64,000 nt of DNA from an uncultured Acetobacteraceae bacterium. GTDB taxonomy: Bacteria; Pseudomonadota; Alphaproteobacteria; Acetobacterales; Acetobacteraceae. How positions within the stretch are numbered: position 1 is the first letter of the stretch; each line of letters begins with the position of its first letter. Below the pieces are notes generated by a model that was given only the letters and a program-made list of their open reading frames with translations, did not search any database and was not told the origin of the DNA. Below, piece after piece: positions 7,906-16,052 of this stretch. Made by a program: the position numbers and the translations under genes. The DNA is taken from positions 62,001-126,000 of the forward strand of contig CAITUP010000016.1 in NCBI GenBank assembly GCA_903895595.1. The letters are read 5' to 3'.

Positions 7906-8997
7906 TCAATTCGTCACGGTAAAGCGCCGCACCGCATCCTGATCCAGTTCCAGCCCGAACCCGGCGCCCGGAGGCACCACCATATCCGATCCATCCATCG
8001 CCGGCATCGCCTTCAGCAGCCGCGCCGACCGAGGCACATACTCGACGATTTGCGCGTTCGGCACGGCGGTCAGCAGATGGATATGGATTTCCGGCAACAC
8101 GTGCCCGCCGACCAACCCGCCGAACCCGTGCACCATCGACGCGACATGCCGCCACGGGGTCACGCCGCCGATCCGCCCGAGGTCGATCAGGGCGATGCCG
8201 CAACCCCGAGCCTCCAGCAGGCGGCGATAGGCGTCGATGTCGTAGAGGTGCTCGCCCGTCGCTACCAGTGTATCCAACGCGGCGGTGATGCGGCCCATGC
8301 CGGCGACATCCTGGTGGTGGATCGGGTCCTCCAACCAGGAAATCCCCGCCTCTTGCAACGCTTTCCCGGTCCGCATCGCGCGATCCAGCGTCCAGGTTTC
8401 CGTCGCGTCCACCATAATGGCGACATCCGGCCCGACGGCGTCCCGCACGGCTTGCACCCGAGCGACCTCCCCATCCGGATGTTTCTCGTTCCCCACGCGC
8501 AGTTTCATCGCTCGGAACCCCTGCGCGTAAGCCTTACGAGCCGACGCCACGAGTTCCTCCAGCGACAGCGAATACCAGAACCCGTCCGACGCATAGGTCG
8601 GCAGCCGGTCGCGGAACCCGCCCAGCAGCCGCGACACCGGCTGCCCGAGCGTCTTGCCGGCGGCGTCCCATATGGCGATGTCGATGGGGCAGATCGCGTA
8701 GTTCAGCAGCCCGCCCGGACCGACCCAATCGCCGGCCTTGACCATGCGCTGCCACGCGGCCTCGGCTTCCAGCACGTTCATGCCCGTCACCAGCCGCCCC
8801 AGCTCATGCGTCGCCGACGCCACCGCTCGGACGAACATTTCGCGCAGCGCGACGATGTAGCCGAAGCCGTGGACGCCATCGGTCGTGACGACTTCCGCCA
8901 TCACGTGCCAGTTGGCATCGACCGCCCGTCCCGCCGCGGTGTAGGGGTTTTCGAGGGCAACCTTCAGGACGCTGACCTTAACGGATGCGATTTTCAT
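7906..8997 (-). CDS. Second enolase-superfamily enzyme (mandelate racemase-like)
   Basis: 363 residues. The barrel carries K165-x-R167 ('AMKLRVG') instead of KxK, metal ligands D197 ('MVDAT'), E223 ('WLEDP') and E249 ('ATGEH'), and a late 'GGHVLPEIHIH' segment. It is only distantly similar to its neighbour, so this is not a recent tandem duplication. The KxR variant is common in acid-sugar dehydratase-like members. The ATG at 8995-8997 was chosen because the longer frame upstream runs through a repetitive palindrome that encodes a spurious 'MVGLDPT' peptide. It is probably the first gene of a two-gene operon. Confidence 0.85.
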   Translation of the reverse strand: MKIASVKVSVLKVALENPYTAAGRAVDANWHVMAEVVTTDGVHGFGYIVALREMFVRAVASATHELGRLVTGMNVLEAEAAWQRMVKAGDWVGPGGLLNYAICPIDIAIWDAAGKTLGQPVSRLLGGFRDRLPTYASDGFWYSLSLEELVASARKAYAQGFRAMKLRVGNEKHPDGEVARVQAVRDAVGPDVAIMVDATETWTLDRAMRTGKALQEAGISWLEDPIHHQDVAGMGRITAALDTLVATGEHLYDIDAYRRLLEARGCGIALIDLGRIGGVTPWRHVASMVHGFGGLVGGHVLPEIHIHLLTAVPNAQIVEYVPRSARLLKAMPAMDGSDMVVPPGAGFGLELDQDAVRRFTVTN

Positions 8998-9018
8998 GGG
9001 TGCCCTCTCCCTGATACG

Positions 9019-9096
9019 CCCGTCATGGTCGGGTTTAACCCGACCATCTCTCTCCAATTGGCCTGAGTTGGTCGGGTCAAGCCCGACCATGACGGG
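9019..9096. repeat. Inverted pair of REP-like palindromes, copy 1
   Basis: Two copies of a ~28-base element, each itself palindromic (CATGGTCGGG...CCCGACCAT), face each other at 9019-9048 and 9069-9096. The arms are nearly perfect reverse complements over about 28 bases. A second pair occurs at 20541-20660. Intergenic position, inverted pairing and recurrence match the REP/BIME class. Reading one arm as protein gives the spurious 'MVGLDPTI'. Confidence 0.8.
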
Positions 9097-9101
9097 ATCG
9101 C

Positions 9102-10259
9102 CTATTTAAACGCGGGCATCACGTCCTTCGCGAACCATTCCAGCTGTTCCAGGCACATGTTCAGCGGCAGGCTGAGCGGCTGGTTGACGGTCACCCGCTT
9201 CAGGCCGGGCAGGCGGGTTTCCAGCGCCTTCAACTGCTCGATAATGTCGGCGGGCGTGCCGGCGAGGAAGCCGCCATTGGCGATGGCGTCCTCGATCCGC
9301 GGCAGCTTCGCGTTCACGGCGGTCTTGGGATCGCGCATCGCGACGATCTGCTCGTCGCTCAGTGCCCGAGCGAGGCGCAGTTCCCCAAACATCTTCATGT
9401 TCTCTTCGTAGTATTTGCCGGCTTCGTCGATCGCCTGCTGGCGGCTTTTGGCGATGTGGAACTGGTAGCCGATCGCCAGACGTTCGCCGGGGATGATGTC
9501 GTGGCCGAACTTTTTGTGCGCGGCGATCCAATCGCGGACCAGCTTGTCCACGATACCGCCCTCGGCCGAGCCGCCGCCAACCATACCCTGGATGCCCATT
9601 TTGGCCATGAATTCCAGCGCCCGCGTCGACCCGCCCTGAATCGGCTGCCAGCATTCCACCGGCAGGCGCTCGGGGCGCGGCACCAGGGTGATTTCCTTCA
9701 ACTGGTAGCCGCGATACGGCACCTCCGGCGGAATAGTAAAATTCTTGCCTTTGTGGGAGAAGCGGTCGTTGTTGAAGGCCTTGAAGATGATCTCCACGCC
9801 TTCTTCGAACAACTCCCGGTTTGCTTCCTGATCCATCAGCGGGGAGCCGAATGTCTCCACCTCCCGCGTGTGGTAGCCGCGGCCGACGCCGAAGATCACC
9901 CGTCCCTCGGACAGGATGTCGGCCACCGCGTAATCTTCCGCGAGGCGCAGCGGGTGCCACATCGGGACGATGTTAAACCCGGTGCCGATTTTCAGCCGCT
10001 GGGTTTTGTGCACCAGGTGCATCGCGAGGAGAATGATATTCGGCAGGGTCTCCGTCCCCTCTGGCTGGAAATGGTGCTCGGCCATCCACAGGGCGCCGTA
10101 GCCGAGCTTGTCCATCAGCTGGGCTTGGATCACGGCTTTGTGGAGGCCGGTGATCAGGGTCTTGTTGTCGTAGAAGCGGTCATTGATCGGGGTGCCGGCG
10201 TAGCCGACGTTTTCCATATCCACGTGACCGACGTAGGAGCTGTCGAACTGGGTAATCAT
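9102..10259 (-). CDS. LLM-class flavin-dependent oxidoreductase (bacterial luciferase-like)
   Basis: 385 residues of the luciferase-like monooxygenase fold. Recognisable blocks are 'YGALWMAEHHF' near residue 50, 'KIGTGFNIVPMWHPLRLAEDYAV' (an F420/FMN-type core, residues ~80-105) and 'GRVIFGVGRGY'. Such enzymes use reduced FMN and O2 to oxidise small organics; the substrate is not predictable. A strong GGAGG lies eight bases before the ATG at 10257-10259. It is monocistronic by layout, with a REP pair just downstream. Confidence 0.85.
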   Translation of the reverse strand: MITQFDSSYVGHVDMENVGYAGTPINDRFYDNKTLITGLHKAVIQAQLMDKLGYGALWMAEHHFQPEGTETLPNIILLAMHLVHKTQRLKIGTGFNIVPMWHPLRLAEDYAVADILSEGRVIFGVGRGYHTREVETFGSPLMDQEANRELFEEGVEIIFKAFNNDRFSHKGKNFTIPPEVPYRGYQLKEITLVPRPERLPVECWQPIQGGSTRALEFMAKMGIQGMVGGGSAEGGIVDKLVRDWIAAHKKFGHDIIPGERLAIGYQFHIAKSRQQAIDEAGKYYEENMKMFGELRLARALSDEQIVAMRDPKTAVNAKLPRIEDAIANGGFLAGTPADIIEQLKALETRLPGLKRVTVNQPLSLPLNMCLEQLEWFAKDVMPAFK

Positions 10260-10399
10260 GGGTGTTTGCCTCCGGGTGGACGGGTGTCCCGCCATGTCTC
10301 ACTGGGCGGGTGCCCCGCGCTTTCGGGCGGCAATGTAGCGGGGTAGCGGCGGTTGGCAAATCTGGGGGGATGGGGGGTTGCCGATCGGCGGCGGACCGT

Positions 10400-11698
10400 T
10401 CAGCCGTTGGTGGCCTGCTGCCCGGCTTGCGCTGTCAGTGTCTGACGGAGTTGTTTCGCACGTTCCAGGCCTGCGACGTCGCCAAGGATCGTAAAGGCCG
10501 CCTCCGCTTCGTCCAGGATCGGGAACGCCTCGCTGGCTCGGCCAGCCCGTGCGAGAACCATCGCCAGCAGCGCCCCCGCGTAAGCAACGACATCCGGAAG
10601 GTTCAGTTGCCGCGCGATCGTGAACGATTCCGACACCGCATCGAGAATCGCCTGCGCCCGCGCATCCCCTAGCCCCCCCAATTCGATCAGAGAATCAGCG
10701 ATTTTATAAAGCGTTACCGCGCGCGATCGCACGTCGCCGAGCCGGTCGTAGACGGGCAGTTCCTCCTCGCGGCGGATGCGCAGGGCCTCGTCGAGCTGGC
10801 CACGCGCCTGCAGAATGTCGGCGATCTGGCCCATCGTCACCGCGCGCGATCGCACGTCGCCGAGCCGGTCGTAGACGGGCAGTTGCTCCTCGCGGCGGAT
10901 GCGCAGGGCCTCGTCGAGCTGGCCGCGTGCCTGCAGAATGTCGGCGATGCCGCCTACGGCGAAGGCGCGCGTGCGCTCGTCCGTCGCCGTGCGTGCGGCA
11001 TTTCGATAGGCCGTTTCCGCATCGGCGATCCGGCCGAGGCTGGCTGCGAGATCCCCGATTTCCAGGGCGAACCCGGTGCGCATGTCGTCGGGTACGTCCG
11101 GTTCCAGCAAGGTCTGGTGCAGAAATTCGATCCGTGCCGTGCGTTCGGCGCGGGTGCGGTCGTCGATGATCCTGATGTCCGGTTCGGGCAAAGGCAGCCG
11201 TTCCGATAACGCGTCGAATGCAACGACGGCGGCGCGCCAAGCCCAGAGATCGATCGCAGTTTTGGCCAAATCCGCGATGGATTCCGGGTCAAGCCATAAC
11301 AGCAGACTGGCCTTCACCCGCTGCGCGACGGATTCGCGCCGAATGTTGAATTCCGCCCACCTCGCGGCGTCGAACCATCCCGGACCGCCAGTCATATGGA
11401 TCGCACCGTGTGTTTGCGCGAGAGCCGTCAGAGTCCGTTCCACTGCGGCGAAATCCGGATACTCCCGGGCATTGAGCCTCAGTTGTGCGGTGTGCCGGTC
11501 GCCCCCTTGCAGGGCTGCGTCCAGGTCCTGGATCAGCCGGTCCCGCAGCGGTTCGTCGCGGCAGTCCGCTATCAGCAACTGGAATTTGCCGGGACGCGCA
11601 CGGATCAGTTTGGCGAGGCGGGCGAAGCTTTCCTGGCAGCCGGGCGACAGGGCGTCCCCCGACGCCTGGGCGGACGGCGTTTGGTCCGGTTCCGTCAC
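10400..11698 (-). CDS. TPR-repeat protein coupled to P-loop ATPase
   Basis: 432 residues from a GTG that overlaps the upstream ATPase stop (GTGA, 11695-11698). The N-terminal ~200 residues are unassigned. The C-terminal half consists of tetratricopeptide-like repeats of the 41-residue class, two of them nearly identical (consensus 'AVTMGQIADILQARGQLDEA', then 'LPVYDRLGDVRS'). No signal peptide or membrane helix is visible. The start is inferred from the overlap; a longer upstream frame is antisense-like and overlaps the ATPase. I do not recognise an orthologous pathway. Coupling suggests it is a partner or sensor arm of the ATPase. Confidence 0.75.
   Translation of the reverse strand: MTEPDQTPSAQASGDALSPGCQESFARLAKLIRARPGKFQLLIADCRDEPLRDRLIQDLDAALQGGDRHTAQLRLNAREYPDFAAVERTLTALAQTHGAIHMTGGPGWFDAARWAEFNIRRESVAQRVKASLLLWLDPESIADLAKTAIDLWAWRAAVVAFDALSERLPLPEPDIRIIDDRTRAERTARIEFLHQTLLEPDVPDDMRTGFALEIGDLAASLGRIADAETAYRNAARTATDERTRAFAVGGIADILQARGQLDEALRIRREEQLPVYDRLGDVRSRAVTMGQIADILQARGQLDEALRIRREEELPVYDRLGDVRSRAVTLYKIADSLIELGGLGDARAQAILDAVSESFTIARQLNLPDVVAYAGALLAMVLARAGRASEAFPILDEAEAAFTILGDVAGLERAKQLRQTLTAQAGQQATNG
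10716..10961. repeat. Tandem 123-bp coding repeat (two copies)
   Basis: The segment beginning 'accgcgcgcgatcgc' at 10716 recurs at 10839 with only a few substitutions over about 120 bases. The period of 123 bases is exactly 41 codons, so the duplication adds one TPR-like unit to the protein without shifting frame. The near-identity at silent positions points to a recent duplication or gene conversion. Confidence 0.85.
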
Positions 11699-13029
11699 GG
11701 CTCCGCCGGCAAGGAAGCGGCCGCGCGCCGATAGCCCTCGAGGGTGCGAATGACGGGATGGCTGCGCCGCCATGTGCCGTCGTTGTACTCCAGCAGCGCG
11801 AGGCGATAGAGCAAACGCCGCACCGCTTCGTCGTTCCCGATGTCCACCGGATTCCGATCGATCCGCACCAGGCGCGTGTAGTCCTCCGGTTCCAGAAGGC
11901 GCCGATACTCGCTCGCCAACTGCGCGACGGCCCGCGTCACGACATCCGCATCGATCCGCGCGTTCGCGAATTCGCAGCAAAGCTGCAGCAGGCGCAGCAG
12001 CTCCCGCGGGTGTCCGCCGCTGTTCTCGATCAACCGCTCGATATCCGCGTCGGCGTCGAACAAAGACCGGTCCGCGCGCTGGAGCAGAATGTCGCGCCTG
12101 GCGCGCCAACCGGCATCGCAACGGGTGTCGTTTGCATCCTGCAGTTTGATCATCGGCAGCACCAGATCGGCATCGAGCCGGCCGGCCAGAGCGTCTTCGT
12201 ATTTCAGAGCGATCGGCGCCGTATAAATCGCCATTGTATTCAAGGCCAACAGCAGTTCGGTGTCCTCGACGAACAGGCGGCGCCGGTCTTCTTCGCGCAG
12301 CTTGTCGGTGCCGTCGATGACGAACAGCACGCGCACCGACGGTTTACCCCATTTCTCCGCGAGCGCTTGTTCGGCGCCGTTAATCAACCGGTTGAATGCT
12401 TGGGCCAATTGCGTGAACGTATTTCTAATGACACGCCGCAATTCGTCCTTATAGGTGGAATTCGCCTTGAAAGCCGAATTGAAGCTCGCGAATATTTTGG
12501 CGAGCAGCGGCACCCCGGCCGTAACCTCGCCGCCGCTTTTGACCTCGAGCGAGAAATCCCGGACCTCCGAGCGCGTTTCGACTTTGTCGGCGAACCAGGT
12601 CTCGAGTTCTGCGACGGCTTTGGCGGGGAGCGCGATCTTTTCCTGTTCCAGGGCTTTGAGCAGCGCGTGCGCCATCGCCATCATCAGGTCGGCGTACTGA
12701 AGATTGTTTCGGTCCAGGACGCCAGGGACATCGACCTCGACCGGCAAAAAGAATTTTGTTTCCCGGAGCCGTGCCGCATAGAATTTCAGTTCCGTGGTTT
12801 TGCCGGTACCGACGTGGCCAAAAAAGAGCACATGTTTTTGCGCCGGTGGGAAGAACCGTTCGGTCCCCATCAGGAAGCCCAGCTTGCGTGCCAACCGGTC
12901 CAGGGTCCTTTGGCTACCACGTGCCTCCCGCGTATCGACGCGACGCGGATCGTTCGGTTCGAGTGCTTCCTCGAATTCGATGGCCTGCATCACCTCAAGA
13001 ATATCGTGTGGCGGTCGATAGGCGGGCAT
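11695..13029 (-). CDS. AAA/STAND-like P-loop ATPase
   Basis: 444 residues. Walker A is 'GHVGTGKT' at residues 71-78 and Walker B is 'VLFVIDG' at 234-240. 'SGGHPRELLRLLQ' near residue 340 resembles the arginine/sensor region of AAA-type STAND NTPases. Residues 41-60 form an N-terminal 'RTLDRLARKL' helix. There is no transmembrane segment. It is translationally coupled to the TPR protein downstream; an ATPase plus TPR arm split over two genes resembles a divided STAND signalling protein. Function and trigger are unknown. Confidence 0.75.
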   Translation of the reverse strand: MPAYRPPHDILEVMQAIEFEEALEPNDPRRVDTREARGSQRTLDRLARKLGFLMGTERFFPPAQKHVLFFGHVGTGKTTELKFYAARLRETKFFLPVEVDVPGVLDRNNLQYADLMMAMAHALLKALEQEKIALPAKAVAELETWFADKVETRSEVRDFSLEVKSGGEVTAGVPLLAKIFASFNSAFKANSTYKDELRRVIRNTFTQLAQAFNRLINGAEQALAEKWGKPSVRVLFVIDGTDKLREEDRRRLFVEDTELLLALNTMAIYTAPIALKYEDALAGRLDADLVLPMIKLQDANDTRCDAGWRARRDILLQRADRSLFDADADIERLIENSGGHPRELLRLLQLCCEFANARIDADVVTRAVAQLASEYRRLLEPEDYTRLVRIDRNPVDIGNDEAVRRLLYRLALLEYNDGTWRRSHPVIRTLEGYRRAAASLPAEP

Positions 13030-13106
13030 GAACGCGCGATCCGGACAGGGGCGCGATTATCTTAGCGGGGTTCCCTCAGGAAATCGACCTGTCGATTTGG
13101 CCGCCC

Positions 13107-13664
13107 TCACCCCCTAACCGGCAACGGCGGCACCATCCCCTCCGGCACCTCGAACTCCGCCGCGTTGAGCATCAACGCGATCATCGCATAGTACCCAACC
13201 AACCCCGTCAGCTCGACCGCCCCCGCCACGCCGAACAGCACCACGATCCGCCGGTACGCCGCATCGGACGCAAAATGCTTCGTCAGCAGCTCCATCCCGT
13301 AATCGTGGATCGCCTGTTCGTCCGCCGCGGCGAAGACCGACCCGCCGACACGCAGAGTCTCGATCGACGCCTCCGATAACCCGGCCTTGCGCGCCTCGCT
13401 TTCATGCGACGCCCATTCGAACTGGCAATCCCAGTACCGCCCGGTCAGCAGAATGGCGAACTCCCGCAGCCGAGGTTCGAACGTCGAGTTGAACCGCAGC
13501 ACCAGGCCCAGCGCCGACATGGTTTCCGCCAATGCCGGCCGGTGCATGGCCACGGCCAACGGCCCGACCGGCGCGGATTTGCGCTGTCCGCCGATCATCG
13601 CGTCGTAAACGCGCCGTTGTTCGGGGTTCATTTCGGCTACGGGAACAAGGGGAATGCGCGGCAT
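13107..13664 (-). CDS. Carboxymuconolactone decarboxylase (CMD)/AhpD-like protein
   Basis: 185 residues of the all-helical CMD fold. The diagnostic segment is 'YWDCQFEWASH', with C80, E83 and H87. Only one cysteine is present at the usual CxxC site, so it is more like the gamma-carboxymuconolactone decarboxylase branch than the disulfide-active AhpD branch. An AGGAG lies nine bases upstream of the ATG. It is separated from the ATPase gene by 77 bases and its pathway cannot be deduced from neighbours. Confidence 0.75.
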   Translation of the reverse strand: MPRIPLVPVAEMNPEQRRVYDAMIGGQRKSAPVGPLAVAMHRPALAETMSALGLVLRFNSTFEPRLREFAILLTGRYWDCQFEWASHESEARKAGLSEASIETLRVGGSVFAAADEQAIHDYGMELLTKHFASDAAYRRIVVLFGVAGAVELTGLVGYYAMIALMLNAAEFEVPEGMVPPLPVRG

Positions 13665-13777
13665 GAACGTGTCTCCTGTTGGTTGCCCGCAGCCTACCGG
13701 CGAAAATTCGCGCCGCCAAACTTGACGCGCGGTACCGCCGTTCCGATATCCCGGCGCTTAATTAGAATGCCCATTGT

Positions 13778-13906
13778 ATGACCAAGACATTCCTGGACGA
13801 GGATTCAGACTCCGTCCGCTACATTCTGAAATCCACCGCCGCGGCCTCCGGGACAACGGACCTCGAAGCCATTCGGGCGAAAATGGCCGGTCAGCCGGAC
13901 ATCTCC
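13778..13906 (+). other. Possible orphan 5' gene fragment
   Basis: An ATG opens a frame beginning 'MTKTFLDEDSDS' with about three quarters G/C at third positions over its first ~43 codons, as in real genes here. The frame then runs antisense into the racemase-like gene, whose stop is at 13891-13893, and loses any protein-like character. It may be the truncated start of a lost gene, or chance. No ribosome-binding site stands out. Confidence 0.2.
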
Positions 13907-14553
13907 GAACAGGACGCCGCCAGCACCCCCCGCATCGCCGCCGGGACCGGCTCGACAATCGCGAGCCCGAAGCGGCGCCGCAGCCGAGCGGCCGTGGCGC
14001 TCAAAGGCCCGCCGCCGATGATGACAGCCTCCGCCCCATCCATCTCGATGCATGCGGTCGCCGCCGCGGCGAGCGCATCCTCCTGCGCCGCCGGATCGCC
14101 GGCCAACGTCAGTGGATCGCCCGCCGGCACGCGGACGCCGGTAAACGCTGCGGAAAGGCCCAGCCCCCGCACGCAGGCCTCAATCGAACGAACCAGACGC
14201 GGCGTGGTCGTCGCGATGCCGAAGCGCCGGCCGCCTGCCGCGGCCTCCCGCATCGCGGCCTCCCCGATCCCGATTATCGGGATCGACAGCAGCGCCCGCA
14301 GCCGCTGCGCGCCCGGGTCGCCGAAGGCCGCCACGACGATCGCATCGGCGTCCGCGGCCTCCGCCGTGCCGATCCTGACAACCTCCGCCGCGCCCGCCGC
14401 CAAACCCGCCTCATCCACGATCATCGCCGCACCGATCGAGGCGCCCATGCCACGCAGGCTCACACCCGGCGGCAGCAGCGGCCGCGCGACCGCCAGCATC
14501 ATCTCTGTCGAGCGCGCGGAAATATTCGGATTGATCAGCAGAATGCGTGCCAT
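13891..14553 (-). CDS. Hydantoin/allantoin racemase-like protein (Asp/Glu racemase superfamily), catalytic Cys absent
   Basis: 220 residues with the family N-terminus 'ILLINPNISARSTEMM' and 'FGDPG' (77-81). In hydantoin and allantoin racemases a Cys precedes 'F-x-DPG' and a second sits in 'GCAG'. Here the positions read 'VAAFGDPG' (A76) and 'IIGGGP' (G181), so both catalytic cysteines appear replaced. It is divergently transcribed from the puuE-uraD fusion with a 71-base gap, so an allantoin-related role is plausible, but racemase activity is doubtful. The start ATG has a weak ribosome-binding site. Confidence 0.7.
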   Translation of the reverse strand: MARILLINPNISARSTEMMLAVARPLLPPGVSLRGMGASIGAAMIVDEAGLAAGAAEVVRIGTAEAADADAIVVAAFGDPGAQRLRALLSIPIIGIGEAAMREAAAGGRRFGIATTTPRLVRSIEACVRGLGLSAAFTGVRVPAGDPLTLAGDPAAQEDALAAAATACIEMDGAEAVIIGGGPLSATAARLRRRFGLAIVEPVPAAMRGVLAASCSEMSG

Positions 14554-14624
14554 GACACCGGAAAACCTGTTTGAAAACGCCCGGCGCCCTTCGTATCATC
14601 CCGCTACGACCAGTGGGAACCGAA

Positions 14625-16052
14625 ATGACCGACTATCCACGCGACCTTGCCGGCTACCGAGGCGATCCGCCCCACGCCAACTGGCCCAACAACGCCCGAA
14701 TCGCCGTGCAATTCGTCATCAATTACGAAGAAGGCGGGGAGAACAACATCCTGCACGGCGACGCCGCGTCGGAAGCGTTCCTGTCGGAGATTGTAGGCGC
14801 CTCCGCTTGGCCCGGTCAGCGGCATATGAACATGGAATCGATTTACGAATACGGCGCCCGCGCCGGGTTCTGGCGCCTGCGCGACATGTTCGCCGCGCGC
14901 AACATGCCGGTCACCGTGTTCGCGGTCGCGACCGCGCTGGCGCGCAATCCCGCCGCTGTCGATGCGATGCGCCAAGCCGGTTGGGAAATCGCCAGTCACG
15001 GCCTGAAATGGATCGAATACAAGGATTTCACGGCGGAACAGGAACGGGCGCATATCAAGGATGCCATCCGCCTGCACGAACAGGTCACGGGATCGCGTCC
15101 CCAGGGATTTTATCAGGGACGCGCCTCGGAACACACGCTGGCGCTGACGATCGAAGACGGCGGATTTCTCTACAGCGCCGACTCCTATGCCGACGATCTG
15201 CCCTATTGGCATCAGGACGGGTCGAATCAGCAACTGATCGTGCCGTACACACTCGACGCCAACGACATGCGGTTCGCGACGCCGCAAGGTTTCAACAGCG
15301 GCGATCAATTCTTCGCCTATTTGCGCGACTCCTTCGACCTTCTCTACGAAGAAGGCGCCGCGCGGCCGAAAATGCTGTCCATCGGCCTGCACTGCCGCCT
15401 CGTCGGCCGTCCCGGCCGCGCCGCCGCCCTCGCTCGGTTTTTGGATTATATCCGCAGTCATAACAATATTTTGGTGACAACCCGGCTCGATATCGCGCGG
15501 CACTGGATCAAGCACCATCCGCCCGCCGGCGGTTATGTGCCGAGCCGGATGGGGCAAGCGTTGTTCGCGGCGGCGTTCGGGGACATTTTCGAACACTCGC
15601 CGCACATTGCGGAACGAACCCATACCAAGGGCCTGACAACCGAACACGACACGGCCGAGGGCCTGCACACCGCGCTTGTCGCGACGATGCGGGACATGAC
15701 GCAGGCGGAAAAACACACGTTGATCTCCGCGCATCCGGACCTCGCCGGTCGGCTCGCCCTGGCCAAGGAACTGACAGCGGATTCGGCGCGGGAACAGGGA
15801 TCGGCCGGCCTCGACCGCCTGACACCCGATGAATTGGGACGCTTTACCGAACTGAACGATGCCTACCGGTCCCGGTTCGGGTTCCCGTTCGTCATGGCGG
15901 TGAAAGGGGCAACCAAAGAGCAGATCGCCAGCGCCTTCGAACGACGCCTGCTTCACGCGCCGGACGACGAATTCGCCGAGGCTCTGACGCAGATCGAGCG
16001 AATCGCCTTGTTCCGTCTGCGAGACCGGCTACCGCCCCAAGTGCCGGAATAA
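14625..16052 (+). CDS. puuE-uraD: Fused allantoinase PuuE - OHCU decarboxylase UraD
   Basis: 475 residues in two domains. Residues 1-~315 are a polysaccharide-deacetylase-fold allantoinase of the PuuE type ('VQFVINYEEGGE', 'EYGARAGFW', 'GWEIASHG'), which opens allantoin to allantoate. Residues ~320-475 are UraD, decarboxylating OHCU to S-allantoin, with 'SAHPDLAGRLA' (catalytic His), 'EQGSAGLDRL' and 'LNDAYRSRFGFPF'. The fusion joins consecutive steps. The ATG at 14625 was chosen over an upstream in-frame ATG because it starts at 'TDYPRDLAGY', the usual PuuE beginning. The 3' end overlaps the convergent PEP-mutase-like gene by 24 bases. Confidence 0.92.
   Translation: MTDYPRDLAGYRGDPPHANWPNNARIAVQFVINYEEGGENNILHGDAASEAFLSEIVGASAWPGQRHMNMESIYEYGARAGFWRLRDMFAARNMPVTVFAVATALARNPAAVDAMRQAGWEIASHGLKWIEYKDFTAEQERAHIKDAIRLHEQVTGSRPQGFYQGRASEHTLALTIEDGGFLYSADSYADDLPYWHQDGSNQQLIVPYTLDANDMRFATPQGFNSGDQFFAYLRDSFDLLYEEGAARPKMLSIGLHCRLVGRPGRAAALARFLDYIRSHNNILVTTRLDIARHWIKHHPPAGGYVPSRMGQALFAAAFGDIFEHSPHIAERTHTKGLTTEHDTAEGLHTALVATMRDMTQAEKHTLISAHPDLAGRLALAKELTADSAREQGSAGLDRLTPDELGRFTELNDAYRSRFGFPFVMAVKGATKEQIASAFERRLLHAPDDEFAEALTQIERIALFRLRDRLPPQVPE

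Noticed and set aside
10716-10961. Repeat considered as a possible CRISPR-like or mobile repeat
   Set aside because: It is two in-frame coding units of a TPR protein with no spacers.
13778-15463. 561-residue open frame on the + strand
   Set aside because: After its first ~43 codons it runs antisense to the racemase-like gene and out of frame through puuE-uraD; the long openness is a GC-rich shadow effect.
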